From positions 1,116,001 through 1,180,000 of the forward strand of contig NZ_OU957226.1 in NCBI RefSeq assembly GCF_918731615.1: DNA of 64,000 nucleotides, read 5' to 3'. This DNA comes from Flavobacterium sp. CECT 9288 (GTDB lineage Bacteria > Bacteroidota > Bacteroidia > Flavobacteriales > Flavobacteriaceae). This document shows, one piece after another, positions 44,583 to 52,894 of this stretch (positions are counted from its first letter, which is position 1; every line of letters starts with the position of its first letter). Below the pieces are notes generated by a model, which ran no database searches, was not told the origin of the DNA, and saw nothing but the letters and a program-made list of their open reading frames with translations. Both the position numbers and the translations under genes were made by a program.

Positions 44583-45624
44583 TGTTTATAGGTATTTGTA
44601 AACGAATTATATAGAAATTAAATTTGATTTGATGGTTTAACTGATAATTGTCTTTAAATAGTAATTTTAATCGTTCTTTAGTATTAGTTAGACCAATCCC
44701 ATTTTTAGAGTTTTCATTTTGTGAAAGTACAAAATTATTTATTATTTCAAAATCGAGTGTTTTATTGTTGATGATTTTGCAGTTAATCTTTATGGTCAAG
44801 TCCTTGTTATTTATTCCGCCGTGTTTGAACGCATTTTCTATCAATGAGATTAATAATAAAGGAGGAACATGTATATTGTCAAAATTAGATTCTAGATTAA
44901 TAAAAACAGTAGCATTTTCAAATCGTAATTTTTCAATTTCAATGTAATTCTGTATGTAGTCAAATTCTTTTAGTAATGGAGCAAACTTGGCTCCTTCAAT
45001 ATCATAAAGAACATATTCCATCAAATGGGAAAGTTTTATAATTACATCAGGCACTTTTTTTGAGTCTTCTAAGGAAAGTGCATAAAGATTATTTAAGGTA
45101 TTAAAGAAAAAATGAGGTTGGATTTGTGTTTTTAAGTATTCAAGCTTTATCTTATATTGATTCTCTCTAAGAGTTCTATTGTTTTCTCTTTCTTTTAGCC
45201 AAGTTAATGTCAGGTAGATTGAGGACGCCATTGCTAGAACATATAATTCACCAATACAAACAGCAAGAATATGATTGATTTCAAAAGGCTGATAGTCTCT
45301 ATTGGCTTCAGGCCAAATGTTTTTTGAAATAATATAATAGGTTAATCCCGTTTTTAAAATATAAATGCATCCTAAACTAGTTAATAGAGCAAATGTATAA
45401 TGAAGGTATTTTGATCTTAAAACAAATCTTGGTACTAAAACAAATAAATTAAAATAGACTAAAGGTATGTGTAATGCAAATTCGATTAGATTTGACTTAA
45501 ATGAATATTCATAGTCATTGAAGTAGGCACCCCATCTTAAAAAATTCAATAAAAAATACAATCCCCAAAACCAAAAATGATTTTGAATTTTGATTTCAAA
45601 TTGCATATCTTTTATTTTATCCAT
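44572..45624 (-). CDS. LytS/YehU-type sensor histidine kinase
   Basis: This 350-residue membrane sensor has four transmembrane helices in the first half (about 17-33, 47-65, 75-95, 118-142), then a His_kinase domain with phosphoacceptor H171 in QIQPHFFFNTLNNL and an ATPase domain with LIENAFKHG (N box) and NGIGLTNTKERL (G box). There is no periplasmic sensory domain, so the signal is probably sensed in the membrane or through a partner. It is the first gene of the pair with the LytTR regulator and is divergent from susC. Confidence 0.92.
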   Translation of the reverse strand: MDKIKDMQFEIKIQNHFWFWGLYFLLNFLRWGAYFNDYEYSFKSNLIEFALHIPLVYFNLFVLVPRFVLRSKYLHYTFALLTSLGCIYILKTGLTYYIISKNIWPEANRDYQPFEINHILAVCIGELYVLAMASSIYLTLTWLKERENNRTLRENQYKIKLEYLKTQIQPHFFFNTLNNLYALSLEDSKKVPDVIIKLSHLMEYVLYDIEGAKFAPLLKEFDYIQNYIEIEKLRFENATVFINLESNFDNIHVPPLLLISLIENAFKHGGINNKDLTIKINCKIINNKTLDFEIINNFVLSQNENSKNGIGLTNTKERLKLLFKDNYQLNHQIKFNFYIIRLQIPINNED

Positions 45625-45764
45625 GGTTTTGGAGCCTATTAGGAAATAAGTTTACAAGTGATTCTTGTATTTGATTTTGCAACTTTAATCATTTTGTCAA
45701 TAAAAACGGGACTTTTTAAAGAAAAAAAAGTTTAATTATTAATATATAAATGTAATGAAAATTA

Positions 45765-45776
45765 GAAAACGTTTTC
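45765..45776. promoter_or_regulatory. 12-bp perfect palindrome upstream of susC
   Basis: GAAAACGTTTTC is a perfect palindrome with a central CG, the usual form of LacI/GalR-type operators. It lies in the divergent region between the sensor kinase and susC. No LacI-family gene is in the window. Confidence 0.4.
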
Positions 45777-45803
45777 GTGTAACATATTATTGAACAAAAG
45801 ATG

Positions 45804-45833
45804 TCGTTCGTTTAAAAAACGATACTGTTGGTA
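45804..45833 (+). promoter_or_regulatory. Paired 9-bp boxes upstream of susC, possible LytTR site
   Basis: TCGTTCGTT (45804-45812) and CTGTTGGTA (45825-45833) start 21 bp apart and both fit YYGTTNGTW. The first is preceded by ATG, so that ATGTCGTT is shared exactly with the nagB site. The second box ends 69 bp before the susC ATG. An inverted repeat TCGTTT-AAA-AAACGA overlaps the first box. Confidence 0.5.
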
Positions 45834-45901
45834 TAATTTATTTTTTTTAACAAAATCTTAAAGATAATTTTATATTATAACTAACTAATACATTAAAAAA
45901 A

Positions 45902-48900
45902 ATGAAACAAATTTTATTAATCGTTATGATTATTTTTGCTTCGCAACTTTCATTTGCGCAAGTAAAAACGCTCAAAGGAACGGTAACTGATGCCAGCGGT
46001 ATGCCAATTCCTTCTGCAAATGTTCAAGTACAGGGAGAATCAAAAGGAGCAACCACTGATTTTGATGGTAATTTTGCTATCCAAGTAAGTGTGGGTAAAA
46101 CTTTAGTAGTATCTTATTTAGGATACGAAACGAAATCGGTAGTAGTTGGTGATGCAGATACTATTAAAATAATATTAAACAGTGGTGCTACAACAGCATT
46201 AACCGAAGTTGTAGTAACTTCATTAGGGATTAAGAAAACAAGAAAATCTCTTACTTATGCTGCTCAAGAGTTAAAAGGTGAAGAGTTAACAAGAGTAAAA
46301 GACGCGAACATTATTAATACTATAGCAGGTAAAATTGCAGGTGTTGCTGTAACAAGAAGCTCTGGGGGTACTGGAGGATCTACTAAAGTAGTTATTCGTG
46401 GTAATTCTTCTGTAAGCAATAACCAGCCATTATATGTTATAGATGGTATTCCTTTATATAATGGATCAGCAGGACAACCAAACAATGCTTTTGGGGATAC
46501 AGCTGGTGGAAACCGTGATGGAGGAGATGTAGTTTCTTTGATTAATCCAGATGATTATGAAGGAATGACTGTTTTGAAAGGTGCAGCAGCATCGGTTTTA
46601 TATGGTTCGCAAGGGGCAAATGGCGTAGTATTATTGTCTTCTAAAAAAGCAAAACAAGGTAAAGCTCAATTAAAAGCTTCTTCTGTATCCACATTTGAAT
46701 CAGCTGCTTACTTACCAAAATTCCAAAATGATTATGTTGCGGTTGCAGGTGGTGAAGAAACTTGGGGAGCAAAGCAAAAAGTAAATGATCACGTAAAAGA
46801 TTTTTTTGAAACTGGAAGTACTCAAATTTCTTCAGTTAATTTCACAACAGCTTCTGATGTGGCATCTACTTCATTATCTTATGCAAATACAACAGGATCT
46901 GGGATTATTCCTGGAAATGGTTTGAAACAAAATAATTTTGGTTTCCGTCAATCAGGTAAATTATCGGATAAATTAACTGTTGCTGCAAATGCAAATTATA
47001 CTACACGTACTGTAAATAATAGACCAGTAAATGGTTTGTACTTTAACCCATTGACGGGTGTATATTTAATGCCAAGAGGGAATGACTTTAACGAATATAA
47101 AAAGAATTTCGAAGTTTTTAACCCTACTAGAAATATGAATGTTCAAAATTGGATGACTAATAGAGATATTATGCAAAATCCTTTTTGGGGAATCAACAGA
47201 AACAAATCTGAAGATACGAATCAATTTTTTAATGGAAACTTAGCTTTAGATTATAAAGCAACAGATTGGTTATCTATTGCCACTAGATATAGTTATAATA
47301 GAGTTGAAAGTGGATTTACAAAAGAAGTTTTTGCTACTACTCAAGGTACATTATCTCATATAAATGGTAGATATATTGACATCAATAACTTGAGTACTCA
47401 ACGTTATGCTGATTTAATCGCTACGATTAATACTAAATTTAATGATGATTTTAGTTTTAATGCTAATATCGGTTCAAGTATCACGAATACTTTGGCTAAT
47501 AAAAGAACAACATTAGATTCTGGAATTGGTGGAGGTTTACAAATTGCGAACTGGTTTACTTTGGGTAATTTTGTAAATAACGCATTAAACTTACAAACTG
47601 TTGATTCAAGAAAAGAAGTTCAATCAGTTTTTGCAGCAACAACTTTTGGATACAAAGAGATGTTATTCTTAGACTTGGCAGCAAGAAATGACTGGTCTTC
47701 TACATTGGTTAATACTGACAACACAGGATTTTTCTACCCATCTGTTGGGGTAACAGCCATTCTTAGTGAAATGGTAAAAATGCCAGAATTTGTAAATTAC
47801 GGTAAAGTGCGTGCTACTTATGCTCAAGTAGGTAATGATATTTTTCCATTCGTAACTTCTCCAACGTATGGTTTTACAATTGAAGGTAATAAGCCAGCTA
47901 CAGTTGCTCCACAACCAGGAACTTCTTTGCGTCCTGAGTTAAAATCTGAGATTGAAATCGGTACAGAATGGAGAATGTTTGACAACCGTTTAGGATTTGA
48001 ATTGTCTTACTATAATTCAAACACTAAACACCAATATTTACAAGTTTTAGCGCCACCAACAAATCCATTAGGAGTTAAATATTACGGAATTAATGCAGGA
48101 AGTATTTCTAACAAAGGTTTTGAAGCTGTAGTAACCGGTAAAATTATTAAAGGAAATAAATTCTCTTGGGATGCAACAGTAAATTATTCTAAAAATATAA
48201 ATAAAGTAGAAGAAATTCCAGCAGAATTAGGAGGAAAAGTAATCTTGACAGAAGCTGGAGTAAATAACTACAGATATGTATTACAGCAAGGTAAACCATT
48301 TGGTGTTATTGAAGGAGTAAATATTAAGAGAGATGCACAAGGTAAAGTATTATTGAATGCTGACGGAACTATTCAAAAAACAGAATTTGAAGAAGTAGGA
48401 AACTCTAATCCAGATTTTATGTTAGGTTTTTCTAACTCATTCAAAGTAGGTTCGTTTTTTGCGAATGTATTAGTTGATGCAAGATTTGGTGGAGAAGTAA
48501 TGAGCTTGACAGAAGCTACAAACGATGAGTTTGGTGTTTCGAAAGCAACTGGTGATGCAAGAAATGCAGGAGGTGTAGCTATTAATGCAGTTTATCCAAA
48601 CGGAAATGCTTATTCAGGTAAATATCCTGCAGAAAGTTATTATAAACAAGTTGGTGGTAGAGCTGGAGCAACAGGAGAATATGTATATGATGCTACAAAT
48701 GTAAGTTTAAGAGAGGTTTCTGTTGGATATACATTCAACACTAAAAAAATACCATTTTTACAATCAGCAAGCTTGTCTTTAATTGCTAGAAACTTAGGAT
48801 TTATCTACAAAGATGCTCCTTTTGACCCAAACATTTCATTAAGTACTGGTGAAGGCTTACAAGGGATAGATGTTTATGGAATGCCATCTACAAGAAGTAT

Positions 48901-48928
48901 CGGTCTTAACTTAAACGTAACTTTCTAA
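45902..48928 (+). CDS. SusC/RagA-family TonB-dependent outer-membrane receptor
   Basis: This 1008-residue oligosaccharide importer works with a SusD lipoprotein. A signal peptide (1-19) is followed by a carboxypeptidase-regulatory-like domain (about 23-95, starting [16 protein letters not shown]). Then come the SusC linker with [19 protein letters not shown], the plug (about 115-240, with [17 protein letters not shown] and [18 protein letters not shown]), and a 22-strand barrel ending in LNLNVTF with terminal phenylalanine. susD follows after 10 bp. Context (GH20, NagB, transporter) suggests uptake of GlcNAc-containing oligosaccharides such as chitin or peptidoglycan fragments. Confidence 0.95.
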   Translation: MKQILLIVMIIFASQLSFAQVKTLKGTVTDASGMPIPSANVQVQGESKGATTDFDGNFAIQVSVGKTLVVSYLGYETKSVVVGDADTIKIILNSGATTALTEVVVTSLGIKKTRKSLTYAAQELKGEELTRVKDANIINTIAGKIAGVAVTRSSGGTGGSTKVVIRGNSSVSNNQPLYVIDGIPLYNGSAGQPNNAFGDTAGGNRDGGDVVSLINPDDYEGMTVLKGAAASVLYGSQGANGVVLLSSKKAKQGKAQLKASSVSTFESAAYLPKFQNDYVAVAGGEETWGAKQKVNDHVKDFFETGSTQISSVNFTTASDVASTSLSYANTTGSGIIPGNGLKQNNFGFRQSGKLSDKLTVAANANYTTRTVNNRPVNGLYFNPLTGVYLMPRGNDFNEYKKNFEVFNPTRNMNVQNWMTNRDIMQNPFWGINRNKSEDTNQFFNGNLALDYKATDWLSIATRYSYNRVESGFTKEVFATTQGTLSHINGRYIDINNLSTQRYADLIATINTKFNDDFSFNANIGSSITNTLANKRTTLDSGIGGGLQIANWFTLGNFVNNALNLQTVDSRKEVQSVFAATTFGYKEMLFLDLAARNDWSSTLVNTDNTGFFYPSVGVTAILSEMVKMPEFVNYGKVRATYAQVGNDIFPFVTSPTYGFTIEGNKPATVAPQPGTSLRPELKSEIEIGTEWRMFDNRLGFELSYYNSNTKHQYLQVLAPPTNPLGVKYYGINAGSISNKGFEAVVTGKIIKGNKFSWDATVNYSKNINKVEEIPAELGGKVILTEAGVNNYRYVLQQGKPFGVIEGVNIKRDAQGKVLLNADGTIQKTEFEEVGNSNPDFMLGFSNSFKVGSFFANVLVDARFGGEVMSLTEATNDEFGVSKATGDARNAGGVAINAVYPNGNAYSGKYPAESYYKQVGGRAGATGEYVYDATNVSLREVSVGYTFNTKKIPFLQSASLSLIARNLGFIYKDAPFDPNISLSTGEGLQGIDVYGMPSTRSIGLNLNVTF

Positions 48929-48938
48929 TTAAAAAAAC

Positions 48939-50519
48939 ATGAAATTAAATACAATTAAAAAAACAGCTATTTGTGTTTCCTTACTCGCAGCAGTAAGTTG
49001 CACAAACAATTTTGAAGATATTAATACCAATCCAACGGGTATTACTGAGGCGCAATATGAACAAGATTTTAATAATATCAAAGGTGCTTTTGCTCCTATG
49101 TTTAATAACATTATTGTCTTGACTCCAGAATGGAAATACCAAGTGCAACAAGGGCTTCAAGGTGATATTTGGTCTGGTTATATGGCTACAGGTACTGCTT
49201 TTAGAGGAGGAACCAATAACACTACTTATGATTTAGTTGATGGATGGAATGGTTTTGCATGGGGAGCTGCTTATGGTGATGTAATGTATAATGCCTATTC
49301 TGTTGAACAAAAAGCCAAAGGGAAATACGATCAATTTTATGCTTTAGCTTTGATTTTGAAAGTGGAAGGAATGCATAGAGTTACAGATACCTATGGACCA
49401 ATAGTTTATTCAAAATTTGGAACTACTGATAAAACAATTGGATATGACTCACAGGAAGAAGTATACAATTTGATGTTCAAAGAATTGGATTTTGCAGTTA
49501 CTGATTTGACAAAAAGAGTAGATGCAGCAGAACCCTCAACTTTTACAACTACAGATCTATCAGGATATAAAGGTGATTACAAGAAATGGGTAAAATTTGC
49601 AAACTCTTTGCGTTTGCGTTTAGCCATGCGTATTGTAAAGAAAAATCCAACTTTAGCTAAAGCTGAAGCTGAAAAAGCCATTGCTCAAAAATTTGGAGTA
49701 ATGACTACAAATGATGATTTATTTAAAATTGTTTCTCCAAATTTCAACAACCCAATAGCTACCATTAGTGCTGCTTGGGGTGACGTCAGAATGTCAGCAG
49801 ATATGGAGTCAATTATGGGAGGATATCAAGATCCAAGACTTCCTGTGTTTTTCAAAACATCTGCGCAGTTTCCGGGGCAATACAAAGGTGTTAGAACAGG
49901 TATTGAGATAGCTGCTAAAGCTGATCACGTAGATTTTTCTGAAATTGGACCAATAGTTAATTCTAAAGAAATTGTATTAATGACAACTGCCGAAGTTTAT
50001 TTGTTAAGAGCTGAAGGAGCATTAAGAGGATGGAATATGGGTGGAACAGCTCAAAGTTTGTATGAATTAGGAATCACAAACTCTTTTGCTCAACACGGAG
50101 TTTCTGGTGTAGCTGCTTACATCGCTGATAATGCTAAAACAGCCAAAGATTATGTAGATCCAAATTTTCCAGTAAATAATGGAGCTGCACTAAATACTGT
50201 AACTGTTGCTTGGGATGCAGCCGCCACTAATGAAGTGAAATTGCAAAAAATTATAACTCAAAAATGGATTGCAGGTTTCCCAGAAGGACAAGAAGCATGG
50301 TCAGAATACAGAAGAACTGGATATCCTAAATTACTTCCAGTACTTAAAAATACTAGTGGTGGTAAAATATCTTCTGCTCTAGGTGTTCGTAGAGTGAACT
50401 TCGTTCAATCTGAAAAAGATGGGAATCCAGGTGGTGTAGCTACTGGTTTAGCTAAACTAGGTGGGCCAGATAATGGAGGAACAAGATTGTGGTGGGATAC
50501 TACTGGATCTAACTTCTAG
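48939..50519 (+). CDS. SusD/RagB-family nutrient-binding lipoprotein
   Basis: This surface lipoprotein caps the SusC barrel and binds the oligosaccharide. The 526 residues begin with a lipoprotein signal and lipidated C21 (LLAAVSCTNNFEDINTNPTG). The helical TPR-like scaffold and sequence character (LTPEWKYQVQQGLQGDIWSG, then EVYLLRAEGALRGWNMGG) point to the SusD-like_2 branch (PF12771-type) rather than the classical SusD. It is 10 bp after susC and in the same transcript. A hairpin follows at 50538. Confidence 0.93.
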   Translation: MKLNTIKKTAICVSLLAAVSCTNNFEDINTNPTGITEAQYEQDFNNIKGAFAPMFNNIIVLTPEWKYQVQQGLQGDIWSGYMATGTAFRGGTNNTTYDLVDGWNGFAWGAAYGDVMYNAYSVEQKAKGKYDQFYALALILKVEGMHRVTDTYGPIVYSKFGTTDKTIGYDSQEEVYNLMFKELDFAVTDLTKRVDAAEPSTFTTTDLSGYKGDYKKWVKFANSLRLRLAMRIVKKNPTLAKAEAEKAIAQKFGVMTTNDDLFKIVSPNFNNPIATISAAWGDVRMSADMESIMGGYQDPRLPVFFKTSAQFPGQYKGVRTGIEIAAKADHVDFSEIGPIVNSKEIVLMTTAEVYLLRAEGALRGWNMGGTAQSLYELGITNSFAQHGVSGVAAYIADNAKTAKDYVDPNFPVNNGAALNTVTVAWDAAATNEVKLQKIITQKWIAGFPEGQEAWSEYRRTGYPKLLPVLKNTSGGKISSALGVRRVNFVQSEKDGNPGGVATGLAKLGGPDNGGTRLWWDTTGSNF

Positions 50520-50537
50520 TTTCTAGTATATAGTTAA

Positions 50538-50592
50538 TAGTCCTTAGTGATTTGTTTTTGGCTTTATGCTAAGGAATAATTACTAAGGACTA
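50538..50592 (+). terminator. Hairpin downstream of susD
   Basis: TAGTCCTTAGT (50538-50548) pairs perfectly with ACTAAGGACTA (50582-50592) over 11 bp with a 33-nt loop that contains a third partial copy (CTAAGGA). There is no T run, so it may stabilise the susCD message rather than terminate it. Confidence 0.5.
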
Positions 50593-50638
50593 ATAGCTAA
50601 ATTTATTGACTAAATAACGCTTTATTGGTTAAACAATG

Positions 50639-50668
50639 TCGTTGGTATACAAACTCTGACCGTTTGTT
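50639..50668 (+). promoter_or_regulatory. Paired 9-bp boxes upstream of nagB, possible LytTR site
   Basis: TCGTTGGTA (50639-50647) and CCGTTTGTT (50660-50668) start 21 bp apart and both fit YYGTTNGTW. ATGTCGTT at 50636-50643 is identical to the susC site. A T-rich tract follows, as at susC. Confidence 0.5.
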
Positions 50669-50858
50669 TTTTTTATTTTTTTGCTCCAAGTAATACTCCT
50701 AAATTTGAAATAAAGTAAAAAAAAGATTTCATTTTTTTAATACTTTAATTGTCATTAATTATTTAAATGTAAATAATATAAAAATCAAATATTGTTTTGA
50801 AAACAAAGGAATTATAAAGTGAAAAATAAAATTAGCAAGAATATAAAATTACAATACA

Positions 50859-52796
50859 ATGAAAAATACTTTAGACATAAAACCGGATATTAGCTACAAA
50901 AGTGCTGGTAAATTTGAAGAAACTCGATTTGAAAAAATTCACAACGAAATTTTTAAAAACTCAGTAGAGGCTTCAAAAATTGTTGCTGAAGAGATTGCTA
51001 CTTTAATTCGATCCAAACAAGAAGAAAATAAGAATTGTGTTTTAGGTCTGGCTACTGGTTCTTCTCCAATAAAAGTATATGAAGAATTGGTTCGTATGCA
51101 TAAAGAAGAAGGCTTAAGCTTTAAAAATGTGATTACATTCAATTTGGATGAATATTATCCAATGAATAAAGAAAGCAAGCAGAGCTATCATTATTTTATG
51201 CATCAGCATTTATTTAATCATATAGACATTCATCCTGATAATGTTCATATTCCTGACGGAACAGTGGCTATTGAAGAATTGAATCAATATTGTATTGATT
51301 ATGAAATGAACATTAAAAATGCAGGAGGCCTTGATTTTCAATTATTAGGAATAGGTCGTACGGGACACGTAGGATTTAATGAGCCAGGTTCACACATCAA
51401 TTCAGGTACTCGAATCATTACTTTAGATCATATTACTAGAGTAGATGCTTCTTCTGATTTTAATGGAATTAATAATGTACCCAAACGCGCCATTACAATG
51501 GGAGTTTCTACCATTATGCGTTCTAAACGAATTGTTTTGATGGCTTGGGGACAAAATAAAGCTGATATCATCAAAAGAACGATTCAAGGTGAGATTAGCT
51601 CTGAAGTACCCGCTACTTTTTTGCAAAATCATCCAAACGCTACATTTGTTTTGGATCAATCAGCGGCTTCGTCTCTAACTCGTTTTGAAACACCATGGTT
51701 GGTAGGTGAGTGCATTTGGAACCAAGAATTAAAAAGCAAAGCAATAGTTTGGTTGTGTCAAAAAACAAATCAGTCTATATTAAAACTTACCGATAGAGAT
51801 TACAATAACAACGGTATGTCTGACTTGTTAGCTCAAGAAGGTTCTGCTTATGATTTGAATATTAATATGTTCAATGTGTTGCAACATACCATTACGGGTT
51901 GGCCTGGAGGAAAACCTAATGCCGATGATGCACACCGACCAGAAAGAGCTAATCCTGCTAAAAAGAGAGTGATTCTATTTAGTCCTCATCCAGATGATGA
52001 TGTGATTTCTATGGGAGGAACTTTTGCAAAATTAATCAAGCAAGGACATGAGGTTCATGTAGTGTATCAAACTTCTGGAAACATTGCTGTAACAGATGAT
52101 GAAGCTTTAAAATTTGCTGAAGTATGTAATGATTTTGTAGGAGAAGATAGTAGTAAAATTAATTTTCAAGCCGTAATTGATTTCTTAAAAAATAAGAACG
52201 ACAATCAAGTTGATTCTCTAGAAGTTAGAAAATTAAAAGGGTTAATTAGAAGAAGAGAATCTTATGCAGCAGTGCGTTACATTGGATTGAAAGATGAAAA
52301 TGTCCACTTTTTAGATTTACCTTTTTACGAAACAGGTCAGATAAAGAAAAATCCGCTTGGATCAGAAGATATTGAAATTGTGGCTGATATTATTGCTAAA
52401 ATTAAACCGCATCAAGTTTTTGCAGCGGGAGATTTAGCTGATCCACACGGTACTCACGAAGTATGTTTGAATGCCATTTTTGCAGCTTTAAAACAATTAA
52501 AAGCTAAACCTTACATGAAAGATTGTTGGTTGTGGTTATATAGAGGCGCTTGGCATGAATGGGATTTACATGAAATTGATATGGCTGTACCGTTGAGTCC
52601 AGATGAAGTATTATTGAAACGACAAGCCATTTTATTCCACCAATCTCAAAAGGATCGTGTGATGTTTCAAGGTAATGACTCGAGAGAATTTTGGGTACGT
52701 GCCGAAGATCGAAATAAAAATACTGCTAAATTATACGATGAATTAGGATTGGCAGAATATGAAGCTATTGAAGCTTTTAAAAGATTTGATTATTAA
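50859..52796 (+). CDS. nagB: Glucosamine-6-phosphate deaminase fused to a PIG-L family deacetylase domain
   Basis: This 645-residue two-domain protein converts glucosamine-6-phosphate to fructose-6-phosphate and ammonia, with an added deacetylase-like domain. NagB domain, residues ~20-290: GLATGSSP (63-70), FNLDEYYPM (94-102), GIGRTGHVGFNEPG (164-177) and the conserved AITMGVSTIM. PIG-L/LmbE domain, residues ~368-640: HPDDD at 377-381 and HGTH at 530-533 give the zinc ligands and catalytic Asp of the family. Ordinary NagB is about 260 residues. Fusions of this length are, from memory, frequent in Bacteroidota. The PIG-L domain might deacetylate GlcNAc-6-phosphate or another GlcNAc compound. 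It stands between susCD and the GH20 gene. Confidence 0.93.
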   Translation: MKNTLDIKPDISYKSAGKFEETRFEKIHNEIFKNSVEASKIVAEEIATLIRSKQEENKNCVLGLATGSSPIKVYEELVRMHKEEGLSFKNVITFNLDEYYPMNKESKQSYHYFMHQHLFNHIDIHPDNVHIPDGTVAIEELNQYCIDYEMNIKNAGGLDFQLLGIGRTGHVGFNEPGSHINSGTRIITLDHITRVDASSDFNGINNVPKRAITMGVSTIMRSKRIVLMAWGQNKADIIKRTIQGEISSEVPATFLQNHPNATFVLDQSAASSLTRFETPWLVGECIWNQELKSKAIVWLCQKTNQSILKLTDRDYNNNGMSDLLAQEGSAYDLNINMFNVLQHTITGWPGGKPNADDAHRPERANPAKKRVILFSPHPDDDVISMGGTFAKLIKQGHEVHVVYQTSGNIAVTDDEALKFAEVCNDFVGEDSSKINFQAVIDFLKNKNDNQVDSLEVRKLKGLIRRRESYAAVRYIGLKDENVHFLDLPFYETGQIKKNPLGSEDIEIVADIIAKIKPHQVFAAGDLADPHGTHEVCLNAIFAALKQLKAKPYMKDCWLWLYRGAWHEWDLHEIDMAVPLSPDEVLLKRQAILFHQSQKDRVMFQGNDSREFWVRAEDRNKNTAKLYDELGLAEYEAIEAFKRFDY

Positions 52797-52806
52797 GAAT
52801 TAAAAT

Positions 52807-52834
52807 CCATTCGGTTGATTATTCAGCCGAATGG
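52807..52834 (+). promoter_or_regulatory. Intergenic hairpin between nagB and the hexosaminidase gene
   Basis: CCATTCGGTTG (52807-52817) pairs with CAGCCGAATGG (52824-52834) with one G-U pair and a 6-nt loop. The tail has only scattered Ts. It may be a weak attenuator that sets the ratio of the two proteins. Confidence 0.5.
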
Positions 52835-52894
52835 TTCTTCTCAAAAATCAGGATTATAAACCTGACGGAAGATATTTATATACCAAAACCTCTC

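Larger units (their letters stand above)
50520..50858. other. Intergenic region between susD and nagB
   Basis: These 339 bp contain a hairpin near the susD end (50538-50592) and the paired 9-bp boxes (50639-50668), followed by a T-rich tract. The last 150 bp before nagB are very AT-rich, with no gene and no full promoter match. Confidence 0.55.
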
